DNA of 12,826 nt. Source: Candidatus Acidiferrales bacterium. Lineage in GTDB: Bacteria > Acidobacteriota > Terriglobia > Acidiferrales > UBA7541. The DNA is taken from contig CATPAM010000433.1 of the NCBI GenBank assembly GCA_955651735.1, positions 1 to 12,826 of the forward strand, in the 5' to 3' direction. The notes beneath the pieces are model-generated. The model did not search any database. It saw nothing but the letters and a program-made list of their open reading frames with translations, and was not told where the DNA came from. Shown piece after piece: positions 1-5,793 of this stretch (the stretch's first letter is position 1; the number at the start of each line of letters is the position of its first letter). Position numbers and translations under genes: made by a program.

Positions 1-381
1 GCCATGAAGAGCCTGCTCCACTACGATTGGCCGGGCAACGTCCGGGAACTGGAGAACTGCGTCGCTCGCGCGGTCACGCTCGGCGATCATCAGATCATCG
101 ATGTAAACGATCTGCCCCCGGCGATCCGAACCGAACAGCCTTCTGCGGCGGCCGCTTCCGCGCAGGACGCCGCATCGCTTTCCACCACCGCGCTCGCCGA
201 AATGGAGCGCATGACCATCCTGCGCGTGTTCGAGCAAGCCAACGGCGACAAAGCGCTGGCCGGCAAAATGTTGGGCATCAGCCGTGCCACGCTTTATCGC
301 AAACTCAAGCGCTACAACATTCCCGTCAAAGCCGGCGCATCGCCCGCAACTCCCGAGCAACAGCGCGCCGCCTCTCACTAG
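1..381 (+). CDS. Sigma-54-dependent response regulator / activator, NtrC family (C-terminal part)
   Basis: Only the last 126 codons are in the window; the gene starts to the left. The visible part begins near the end of the AAA+ sigma-54 interaction domain: WPGNVRELEN, the conserved sensor-2 motif, then a DLPP turn typical of the domain end. After an Ala/Ser-rich linker, a Fis-type helix-turn-helix follows (EMERMTILRVFEQANGDKALAGKMLGIS, ending RATLYRKLKRYNI), which binds enhancer DNA. The family uses ATP hydrolysis to open sigma-54 RNA polymerase promoters from upstream sites. The N-terminal domain, which would tell whether it is a two-component regulator, is not visible. The next gene lies 268 bp downstream and that gap contains sigma-54-like promoter signals, so this protein may control the cluster; that link is inference. 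Family call is firm from the two motifs. Confidence 0.93.
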   Translation, partial: AMKSLLHYDWPGNVRELENCVARAVTLGDHQIIDVNDLPPAIRTEQPSAAAASAQDAASLSTTALAEMERMTILRVFEQANGDKALAGKMLGISRATLYRKLKRYNIPVKAGASPATPEQQRAASH

Positions 382-390
382 CCACCGCCT

Positions 391-457
391 GTCTCATCCC
401 GCCCCAGCAGACCTCCACCAGCGCAGGAGCTGAGACGCAATCGTTTCACGCTGAGAC
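391..457. repeat. Three TGAGAC boxes (one inverted, two direct) upstream of a -24/-12-like site
   Basis: TGAGAC occurs inverted (GTCTCA) at 391-396 and direct at 431-436 and 452-457. The two direct copies share GCTGAGAC (429-436 and 450-457) and are exactly 21 bp apart, about two helical turns. They lie 88-149 bp upstream of the -24/-12-like sequence at 540-555, the usual range for activator sites of sigma-54 promoters. The role as an enhancer is inferred; no footprinted motif for this regulator is known to me. Confidence 0.35.
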
Positions 458-539
458 ATTTGCACCGCTGGCACGATCCGGGAAATCCGTAACCCCCATC
501 CTTTCAACTGCTTCACCACCCACCAGAGCAAGCCCTTTT

Positions 540-555
540 TGGTGTCCGACGTGCA
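540..555 (+). promoter_or_regulatory. Candidate sigma-54 (-24/-12) promoter for the PilZ-like gene
   Basis: The sequence TGGTGTCCGACGTGCA has GG and GC separated by 10 bp, as sigma-54 promoters require, with TGC at the -12 element, though it has GTGCA rather than the preferred TTGCA and GTGTC rather than CACG. A T-run precedes it. The implied start is near 566, leaving a leader of about 84 nt before the GTG at 650. The preceding gene encodes a sigma-54 activator, and a very similar sequence lies at 3269-3284. Promoter assignment is inferred from these matches only. Confidence 0.35.
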
Positions 556-578
556 TTCCTCATCGCCGGGACACTGTC

Positions 579-613
579 TTTCGCAGTGCTAGGTGTGTGC
601 AGGCCCTGCGAAA
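579..613 (+). other. Leader hairpin with 8-bp perfect stem
   Basis: TTTCGCAG (579-586) is the exact reverse complement of CTGCGAAA (606-613). The stem can continue with TGC (587-589) pairing GCA (599-601), leaving GGCC (602-605) as a bulge and a 9-nt loop. No T-run follows, so it does not look like an intrinsic terminator. It lies between the candidate transcription start and the GTG of the PilZ-like gene, so it would be in the mRNA leader. I do not recognise a known riboswitch class in it. Confidence 0.4.
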
Positions 614-638
614 CGAGTGAACCGCCAAGTCGGCAAGC

Positions 639-642
639 GGAG
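639..642 (+). promoter_or_regulatory. Ribosome binding site deciding the GTG start at 650
   Basis: GGAG lies 7 nt before GTG 650, whereas the upstream in-frame ATG at 593 has no such site and lies within the leader hairpin. The GGAG is part of GCGG (637-640), which can pair either with CCGC at 622-625 or with CCGC at 646-649, so access to it may depend on RNA folding. Confidence 0.5.
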
Positions 643-649
643 AAGCCGC

Positions 650-1003
650 GTGAAACGTTCAACCGAAACTACCGTCAGCGAGCACGAGCTGGGTTGCGCG
701 GAGCAGTTGGCGCGCTTTTTCCCGGGCGCCGCTGCCGTTCGCGTCCCCGTGCAGGTGACCGCCCTCCGCGGCGGAAGGGCTAAGCTCCGGGAAGCTACAG
801 TTTTGGAATTTGGCGGTACGCAACACGCAATTTTTCTTTCAACGCTGCCGCTGGAGTTTGAAGACCGTGTGCGGCTGGAACGCGATCCGCACGGAGCCGC
901 AGTGGCTGATGCAACCGTGGTTGCCGTGCAGTATCACGAAGGACGAAAGGCTGTGGCCGTTAAATTCACACAGGGATTGTGCGATTGGGTGATGCAGCCG
1001 TGA
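650..1003 (+). CDS. PilZ-like domain protein, degenerate c-di-GMP motifs
   Basis: A 117-aa protein, chosen from GTG 650 because of a well-spaced GGAG; ATG 593 would add 19 basic residues encoded by a structured leader. The pattern is that of the small beta-barrel PilZ fold seen in many acidobacterial proteins: a V-P-V-Q-V strand, an E-x-T-V-L-E-F segment, L-P-L-E-F-E-D-x-V-x-L, then A-T-V-V-A-V and a closing KAVAVKF strand. PilZ domains usually bind cyclic di-GMP through an RxxxR and a D/NxSxxG motif. Here RAKLR matches RxxxR only by position-poor coincidence and the second motif reads EFGGTQ, so nucleotide binding is doubtful. Its stop overlaps the next gene's GTG (GTGA), suggesting translational coupling. 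The PilZ call rests on pattern alone; a plain conserved hypothetical is the alternative. Confidence 0.6.
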   Translation: MKRSTETTVSEHELGCAEQLARFFPGAAAVRVPVQVTALRGGRAKLREATVLEFGGTQHAIFLSTLPLEFEDRVRLERDPHGAAVADATVVAVQYHEGRKAVAVKFTQGLCDWVMQP

Positions 1004-2448
1004 ACAAAACCACAACGACACTCAACCCAGCGTCGGCACGGCCAGAAGTCTCGCTGCAGGAACAATGGGCGGAGTTCCGCTCGGTCTTCCCGATTTACCT
1101 GGCGCTGGCAAAGGAATTGGAAATCGCCATTCCCTTTCCGCAGGAAACTCGCAACCTGCCAGAGAAACCACCCCTTGAACTCTTCAAGCAAGTGCAAAAT
1201 TGGCTGGATTCGCTCGACTCGCGCGTGCTCGTTCACCAGTTGCGGCATCTGTTGCAGCAAACCACGCTGAACGCTAGCGAGAGCGGTCTCCGTGCGCTGA
1301 TTCAGCGGCACCTCCGTAAACCATCCAAAACGAACATCGACCGCGACAAAATTGACTTCCTGCTCGTTCAGTATTTCGCGTTGTGCGCGCCTGCGAAAAT
1401 CTACCATAAGCAAATCGAACTGGAAGATACGGCCGCGGTTATGAAGCCGGTCCTCGGCGAAACGGATACCACTCCGCTCTCTTGGTGCGAGCCGTTGGAG
1501 AAAATGATCACCGGCTTGCGTGGGTTCCGCAGCCTTCGCGACATGCTGAAGACGAATTTCATAGCCGAAGGCCGCAAAGTAAAGGAGGCCGCTGGTGGAA
1601 TGTTTTACGACTCTTCGGCTCTCATTTCATTCATTCGCTTCAACTTTTTGCTGCGCCGCACGCTGATCGAACTGATGCACGCTGACCTTATCGCCATTCG
1701 CACCGGGTTACAGCAGCTTGAAGCCGCGGGCACCCGCACCCTCGATTGCCGCCAATCGGGCTTTGCGGCTTCGGAGCCGGTTGCCAAAATCAGGCAATTC
1801 GCCGATGAATGGAAGCAGCCGTTTCAAAAGGACTACACGGAGCGTGCCGTCAACGAAACATTCGACAAATTGCTGAATCTACGCACCGCTGTGGAGAAAT
1901 CGCTCCAGCAGGTGGCTGCGAAGTCCGGCGCCCCTGCCGCTTCCCGCGCTCCCGCACCCGCCGCCAAATCTGCAGCGCCGCCACCTGAAGTTGCTGCAAA
2001 GCAGGCTAAGGTGCCGGAGCCAGCCACGGAACCGGAGCCTGATCCCGGCCTCGACTTTGAGACTTGCCTCGAGCAGATCTGGGAACAGCTCATTGCCACG
2101 CCTCCGATGCGCGGACGCTCAATGACCACCGTGAAAATCGGCCGCGCGCGCATCCTGATGTCCTCGTGGGAAGTCACTGCGTTTGTCAGCGAGGACAGTT
2201 CGGCCGCCGACGATTTGCGCCGCGCGGTGGTGGCTCGCGCCATGCTTACCGCCGCGATCGAGGCTGCCAAGGAAACGGGTAACGCCACGGGACTCGATCG
2301 CGCCCTCTCCGTCGCTCGCGTGGAGGTTTCGCGATTGCAAGAGCGCGTCGATGTAGCCAAGCAAGCTAAGGACACCGAAGCAGCGGTGAACCTGGGCATC
2401 AGCACCAAGCGCTTGCTTTCGGCGCTGGATGAAGCGGAAAAGTTGTAA
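1000..2448 (+). CDS. Conserved-looking helical protein of unknown function with Pro/Ala linker
   Basis: I do not recognise this 482-aa protein. The start is taken as GTG 1000, which overlaps the previous stop as GTGA; GTG 979, 7 codons upstream in frame, is possible. Residues 1 to about 306 look mainly alpha-helical and soluble, with many Leu/Arg/Glu heptad-like stretches and no signal peptide or membrane segment. Residues about 307-348 form a linker rich in Pro, Ala and Lys/Glu. Residues about 349-482 form a second module: a short strand-like part (TTVKIGRARILMSSWEVTAF) then long helices up to the C-terminal LLSALDEAEKL. Two globular modules joined by a flexible linker suit an adaptor or scaffold. 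Its place between a PilZ-like gene and a DHp protein, next to a chemosensory operon, suggests a signalling role, but this is inference. Codon use and length leave little doubt that it is a real gene. Confidence 0.85.
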   Translation: MNKTTTTLNPASARPEVSLQEQWAEFRSVFPIYLALAKELEIAIPFPQETRNLPEKPPLELFKQVQNWLDSLDSRVLVHQLRHLLQQTTLNASESGLRALIQRHLRKPSKTNIDRDKIDFLLVQYFALCAPAKIYHKQIELEDTAAVMKPVLGETDTTPLSWCEPLEKMITGLRGFRSLRDMLKTNFIAEGRKVKEAAGGMFYDSSALISFIRFNFLLRRTLIELMHADLIAIRTGLQQLEAAGTRTLDCRQSGFAASEPVAKIRQFADEWKQPFQKDYTERAVNETFDKLLNLRTAVEKSLQQVAAKSGAPAASRAPAPAAKSAAPPPEVAAKQAKVPEPATEPEPDPGLDFETCLEQIWEQLIATPPMRGRSMTTVKIGRARILMSSWEVTAFVSEDSSAADDLRRAVVARAMLTAAIEAAKETGNATGLDRALSVARVEVSRLQERVDVAKQAKDTEAAVNLGISTKRLLSALDEAEKL

Positions 2449-2504
2449 CGAGTACTGCGGCGGAACGCGGTCGCCGAAAAATCTTTCCGGGGAGCGGGCC
2501 ACTT

Positions 2505-3188
2505 TTGCGAAGCGCAAGCGTATTGATCCTGACTGATGAAACTGATTTCGCACGCCTGCTGACCGCGTGCTGGCAAGCGGAAAAGCATGCGCCGGGGATC
2601 ACCGTGCTGGGCAGCGATCTCTGGAAAGATCATGAGGCGGTGCCGCACGATCTCGTCGTGGTGGGGCCGCTGCGCGACGGCAAACTCTCGGAAATCCTGC
2701 GTTCGCTCGAGCCGGCCACCGCTTTGATACTTTGCGCTCCGGCGGACTCCCGCGAACTCAACCACCTTCGCGGCAAATATCCGCGGCTAGTGCACGTGCC
2801 GTTGCGCGAGGATTGGACGCAAACGCTCTTGCTCGTAGCCGGCGAGTCGTTGCGCCGCACCGAAGCTTTGCGCGTCGCACGCCAAGCCGAGAGCAAGGCG
2901 TCGCGCAACGAACAATACGCCACACTCGGCCGCTACATGACGGACATGAAGCACAGCGTCAACAACGCCCTTACCTCCATGATTGGCAACGCGGAACTGC
3001 TGCTGCTCGAACCCGGCCAGCTATCGAAGCAGTCCCTGGCGCAGATCAAAACCATTCACAGCATGGCCCTACGCATCAACGAAATCATGCAGCGATTCTC
3101 ATCGCTGGCCAGCGAGATGAAGGACGCTGAGAATGCATCTCAAGCTGAGACGGAAGAGGCCCCGGCGATCCCTTCCCGCCGCCGCTGA
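2505..3188 (+). CDS. Pseudo-receiver plus orphan histidine-kinase DHp domain, no ATPase domain
   Basis: A 227-aa protein starting at TTG 2505 with GGGGAG (2489-2494) 10 nt upstream. Residues 5-115 follow a receiver-like beta/alpha rhythm (VLILTD, DLVVVGP, ALILCAP, LVHVPL), but the phospho-acceptor position appears to be Gly54 and the acidic pair is not intact. A linker helix (about 115-137) leads into a two-helix DHp-like domain at about 138-206: LGRYMTDMKHSVNNALTSMI resembles the kinase H-box, with His150 at the phospho-site, and a second helix (QIKTIHSMALRINEIMQRF) follows. The usual H-E-x-N-x-P is H-S-V-N-N-A: the Glu next to His and the Pro are lost. The protein ends soon after, without any HATPase domain. 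It may be a phosphotransfer or docking protein, in the way ChpT or Spo0B use DHp folds, or an unphosphorylated dimeric adaptor. Gene reality is firm, function is inferred. Confidence 0.8.
   Translation: MRSASVLILTDETDFARLLTACWQAEKHAPGITVLGSDLWKDHEAVPHDLVVVGPLRDGKLSEILRSLEPATALILCAPADSRELNHLRGKYPRLVHVPLREDWTQTLLLVAGESLRRTEALRVARQAESKASRNEQYATLGRYMTDMKHSVNNALTSMIGNAELLLLEPGQLSKQSLAQIKTIHSMALRINEIMQRFSSLASEMKDAENASQAETEEAPAIPSRRR
3128..3151. repeat. TGAGA/TCTCA cluster upstream of the second promoter-like site
   Basis: TGAGA (3128-3132), TCTCA (3138-3142) and TGAGAC (3146-3151) stand within 24 bp, forming two short overlapping inverted repeats. GCTGAGAC at 3144-3151 is identical to the pair at 429-436 and 450-457. 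The cluster is inside the 3' end of the preceding gene and 118-141 bp upstream of the -24/-12-like sequence at 3269. A shared activator site is possible; chance is not excluded. Confidence 0.25.
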
Positions 3189-3268
3189 CGCTGCTTAGAA
3201 ACGCCGTAAGCCCTTCATTCGAGAGGCTATATATCACACCGACACCGCAGCGCTCAACGTCGACGGGC

Positions 3269-3284
3269 TGGCCGCTGACGTGCA
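3269..3284 (+). promoter_or_regulatory. Candidate sigma-54 (-24/-12) promoter for the cheY-led chemosensory operon
   Basis: TGGCCGCTGACGTGCA has the GG-N10-GC spacing of sigma-54 promoters and shares GACGTGCA at the same place with the site at 540-555. The implied transcription start, near 3295, would leave a leader of about 27 nt before GTG 3322 with its GGGGAG. It sits in the 133-bp gap 3189-3321, which otherwise holds an AT-rich CTATATATC at 3227-3235 that could be a weak sigma-70 -10 element without a convincing -35. Confidence 0.35.
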
Positions 3285-3306
3285 CCTCTGCTCTGCGGAG
3301 AACTCT

Positions 3307-3312
3307 GGGGAG
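3307..3312 (+). promoter_or_regulatory. Ribosome binding site deciding the GTG start of cheY at 3322
   Basis: GGGGAG lies 9 nt before GTG 3322. The longer in-frame GTG at 3280 falls within the candidate -12 element and would add 14 residues before the first receiver strand, so 3322 is preferred. Confidence 0.65.
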
Positions 3313-3321
3313 AAGTCTGCC

Positions 3322-3684
3322 GTGCAGAAAAAGGTCCTGATCGTTGACGATTCGCCGGCGCAGGTGAAGCTGATTCAGGGGCTACTCGAACCTGAAGGCT
3401 ACCCTTCCGTCGGTCTCAACGATCCCAGACGCATCGAGGAAACCATCACGGCGGAGCGCCCCTGCATGATCTTGCTGGACGTAGTGATGCCAGAGCGCAA
3501 CGGGTTTCAGATTTGCCGCGAACTGAAGAGCAGCACGGAGTTCAATGCCATCCCGGTGATCCTGGTGACCTCGAAAGACACCGTCAGCGATCGCTACTGG
3601 GGCGAGCAACAAGGCGCGGACGGTTACGTCACAAAGCCTTTCACGCGCGAGGAACTGCTGCGCGCGGTACGCAGGTTTGCATGA
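3322..3684 (+). CDS. CheY-like response regulator (PilH/PilG type)
   Basis: A 120-aa single receiver domain. All key residues are present: acidic pair D9-D10, phospho-acceptor D53 in LLDVVMPERNG, switch T83, aromatic Y102 and K105 in YVTKPF. The segment DRYWGEQQGADGYVTKPF recalls PilH of the Pil-Chp system, where the loop reads DKVWGKRQGA. It should accept phosphate from the CheA encoded downstream and act on a motor or a regulator not in this window. The start at GTG 3322 gives the usual family length and has a good ribosome site. It is 24 bp upstream of a cheW gene and likely the first gene of the main operon. Receiver identity is certain; the PilH-type assignment is by resemblance. Confidence 0.92.
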   Translation: MQKKVLIVDDSPAQVKLIQGLLEPEGYPSVGLNDPRRIEETITAERPCMILLDVVMPERNGFQICRELKSSTEFNAIPVILVTSKDTVSDRYWGEQQGADGYVTKPFTREELLRAVRRFA

Positions 3685-3708
3685 GAGTGAAGACGGAACA
3701 ACGAACCG

Positions 3709-4236
3709 ATGAATGAAGATTTTCATCTGACGCCGCTGTCCGCCGACGCGGACTCCGCCGACCTGCTCGAGGCGCTCGGCCCGATGGAAGACCGTCCGCC
3801 GGAATCGCAGTACTGCGTGTTCCGCAGCGGACGTGAACGCTTTTGCCTTCCGGTTCTCGACGTCGAGGAAGTTCTGGAATGGCCGGTGCTGACCAAGCTA
3901 CCCCTCGCGCCCGCGTACTTGGTGGGAATTTTCAATCTGCGCGGCATTATCGTACCGCTGATCGACATCGCCATGACCGAAGGCCGCAGGCCCGGGCTTC
4001 TGCCGAAACACGTGGTCGTGGCTTCGCTGCGCGGCGAGGGTCAGCACGACGACGTGCGCATCGGAATCGCCTCCGATGAAGTTATCGGCACCTACAGCGT
4101 CACATCCGAGGATTTGTTGGAGCAGGCGCCGGAAAATGTGCCGCACTGCATCGGCATGCTGCGCCACGACGACCGGCTGGCTTTGGTGATCGATTTGAGG
4201 AGATTGCTCGAGGTATTCCCGGGCCCCAGTATTTGA
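3709..4236 (+). CDS. cheW: CheW-type coupling protein (first copy)
   Basis: A 175-aa protein with one CheW domain at about residues 34-168, preceded by an acidic N-terminal extension of about 33 residues. The domain opens with [23 protein letters not shown] and carries the conserved core [15 protein letters not shown], whose Arg-Gly is the receptor-contact loop in the family. It closes with [19 protein letters not shown]. CheW bridges chemoreceptors and CheA in the signalling array in the cytoplasm. A modest ACGGAA 10 nt upstream supports ATG 3709. Of the three CheW-like proteins in this cluster it is the most canonical and stands directly before the receptor gene, so it is the likely partner of that MCP. 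Confidence 0.9.
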   Translation: MNEDFHLTPLSADADSADLLEALGPMEDRPPESQYCVFRSGRERFCLPVLDVEEVLEWPVLTKLPLAPAYLVGIFNLRGIIVPLIDIAMTEGRRPGLLPKHVVVASLRGEGQHDDVRIGIASDEVIGTYSVTSEDLLEQAPENVPHCIGMLRHDDRLALVIDLRRLLEVFPGPSI

Positions 4237-4240
4237 TTGC

Positions 4241-4274
4241 GGCGGTCGCATCAACCCGCGGTACGACAACCGCC
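4241..4274 (+). other. Inverted repeat in the cheW-MCP gap
   Basis: GGCGGT (4241-4246) is complementary to ACCGCC (4269-4274); alternatively GCGGT (4258-4262) can pair with ACCGC (4269-4273). The two hairpins are mutually exclusive and lie 10-20 nt before the MCP ribosome site. No T-run follows, so this is not an evident terminator. A role in setting MCP expression or mRNA ends is only a possibility. Confidence 0.25.
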
Positions 4275-4284
4275 ACAGACATTT

Positions 4285-4290
4285 GGAGGA
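4285..4290 (+). promoter_or_regulatory. Ribosome binding site deciding the ATG start of the MCP gene at 4295
   Basis: GGAGGA lies directly before ATG 4295 (spacer 4-5 nt). The in-frame TTG at 4283 overlaps this ribosome site and so cannot be the start. Confidence 0.75.
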
Positions 4291-4294
4291 AGGC

Positions 4295-5743
4295 ATGAAA
4301 TCGCGATTGAGTTCAACAATTTGGACGCTGGTTCTGGTCAACGGACTGGTGCTGTTCGGCGTGCTGTGGCTGGCTTACAGCGCCGGCCGGCAGTCAAACG
4401 GAGCGTCCATGCTGGATTTTGGCTCGCTGCCCAGCGGCGCCAGCGGGTCGGTGCTGTTCGCCCTATTTCTGGTGCTGGGATCGATCTTCTTCCTGGCATG
4501 GCGGCTGAACAGCGCGTTCGTATCTCCGGTGCAGGAACTCGCGCAGTTCTCCGAGCGCTTTGCAGCTGGCGATTCCAAGGCACGCGCGGAGGTCAACTCT
4601 AGCGACGAGCTTGGCTACATCGCCGAAAATTTGAATCGCGCCGTCGCCCGGGTCTCCAAGGCCACCAGCAACCAAGAGGCCAGCGATCATCTCCAGCGCA
4701 GCATCACCGAGTTGCTCACCGTTATCAACCAAGTGGCGCGCGGCGATCTGACCCTGCGCGGAAAAGTTACCAACGACGCGCTTGGCAACGTCGCGGACTC
4801 CATCAACTACATGCTCGACAACTTCACTAAGGTTCTCGAGCGCGTCCGCAAGGCCGCCATGGAAGTCACCGCATGCTCCAACAACATTCTTGTCGCTGCC
4901 GATGAGATGCAAGCCGGCGCGACGCAACAGGACCAGGAAATTACCAATACTTCCAGCGCCGTCGAAGAGCTAACGGTCTCGATGAAACAAGTTTCCAACA
5001 ACGCCGAAGCCAGCGCCGAAGCCGCGCGCCGCGCCCTTGATGCCGCCGAACAGGGCAACCGCGCGGTACGCGACACGCTCGAGGGCATGCAGCGCATTCG
5101 CGCCTCCGTGCAAGCCACCGCAAAGAAGATCAAGTCGCTCGGCGATCGCTCGCTGGAAATTTCGGAAATCATCAATGTTATCAACGACATCACCGAGCAG
5201 ACCAACTTGCTGGCCCTCAACGCTGCCATCGAAGCGGCGCGTGCCGGAGAAGCAGGCCGCGGTTTCGCGGTCGTCGCCGACGAAGTACGCAAACTGGCCG
5301 AACACTCCCGCAGCGCCACGAAAGACATCGCCGCGCTCATCAAAGCCATCCAGGCCGAAACGAACGAGGCCGTGGTGGTCATGGAAGAAGGCACCAAGGA
5401 AGTGGAAGGCGGCGCAACGCTGGCCGATCAAGCCGGGCGCGCGCTCGACGCGATTTCCAGCGTCGTTCGCCAGTCCGCCGAGCTCGTTCAGGAAATTTCG
5501 CTGGCTTCTAAACAGCAGGTGCGCGGCACGGAAGGCGTCGCACATGCCATGCAGATTATTTCCAACATCACGCGCCAAACATCGCAAGGAACGCGCGGCA
5601 CGGTGGCGACCGTCAGCCAGCTCGTCAAGCTCTCGGACCAATTGAACGAAGCGTTGGCCCAGTTCCGCGCCATCAACAAGCAAGGCAACAACAACGCTTC
5701 GCACGAATCCGAGCGGCCCGTTCCTGCAGTCGCTCTGCGGTAG
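4295..5743 (+). CDS. Methyl-accepting chemotaxis protein, double HAMP, almost no periplasmic domain
   Basis: A 482-aa receptor. Two membrane helices are seen at about residues 9-30 and 51-70, joined by only about 20 residues, so there is no room for a periplasmic ligand domain. HAMP-like segments follow at about 72-124 ([17 protein letters not shown], then [11 protein letters not shown]) and about 139-190 ([20 protein letters not shown], then [11 protein letters not shown]). The rest is the long signalling coiled coil with the invariant hairpin tip at about 301-335 ([19 protein letters not shown], then [16 protein letters not shown]), which contacts CheW and CheA. The C-terminus ends without an NWETF-like CheR tether. 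PilJ of Pil-Chp systems is the nearest analogue in role, but it has larger periplasmic domains. The receptor probably senses the membrane, a partner protein or a cytoplasmic state. Flanking cheW and cheR fit this. Confidence 0.95.
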   Translation: MKSRLSSTIWTLVLVNGLVLFGVLWLAYSAGRQSNGASMLDFGSLPSGASGSVLFALFLVLGSIFFLAWRLNSAFVSPVQELAQFSERFAAGDSKARAEVNSSDELGYIAENLNRAVARVSKATSNQEASDHLQRSITELLTVINQVARGDLTLRGKVTNDALGNVADSINYMLDNFTKVLERVRKAAMEVTACSNNILVAADEMQAGATQQDQEITNTSSAVEELTVSMKQVSNNAEASAEAARRALDAAEQGNRAVRDTLEGMQRIRASVQATAKKIKSLGDRSLEISEIINVINDITEQTNLLALNAAIEAARAGEAGRGFAVVADEVRKLAEHSRSATKDIAALIKAIQAETNEAVVVMEEGTKEVEGGATLADQAGRALDAISSVVRQSAELVQEISLASKQQVRGTEGVAHAMQIISNITRQTSQGTRGTVATVSQLVKLSDQLNEALAQFRAINKQGNNNASHESERPVPAVALR

Positions 5744-5793
5744 GTTGGTGAACTTTTGCTTCGGCCAGCAGCCGGAGCCGGAACGTTGGGACC

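Noticed and set aside
469..484. TGGCACG, a perfect -24 element of a sigma-54 promoter
   Set aside because: The -12 position (482-483) reads GA instead of GC, so the required second element is missing.
27..620. Plus-strand open frame of 197 codons over the activator end and the leader
   Set aside because: Its first half is another frame of the Fis/AAA+ coding part and its Arg/Ala/His-rich product is typical of a frame shadow.
566..660. Cyclic di-GMP-I riboswitch in the leader
   Set aside because: The conserved GGCAAACC and CGCAAAGCC-like segments are absent.
1833..2765. Minus-strand open frame of 310 codons
   Set aside because: It spans parts of two plus-strand genes and their gap, has low-complexity Ala/Ser/Arg composition and no family pattern.
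3193..3211. GCTTA/TAAGC hairpin after the DHp gene as a terminator
   Set aside because: Only 5 bp with two GC pairs and no T-run after it.
5745..5760. TTGGTGAACTTTTGCT before cheR, resembling a sigma-54 promoter
   Set aside because: GG and GC are 9 bp apart rather than 10, and no TGAGAC box was noticed upstream; kept only as a near match.
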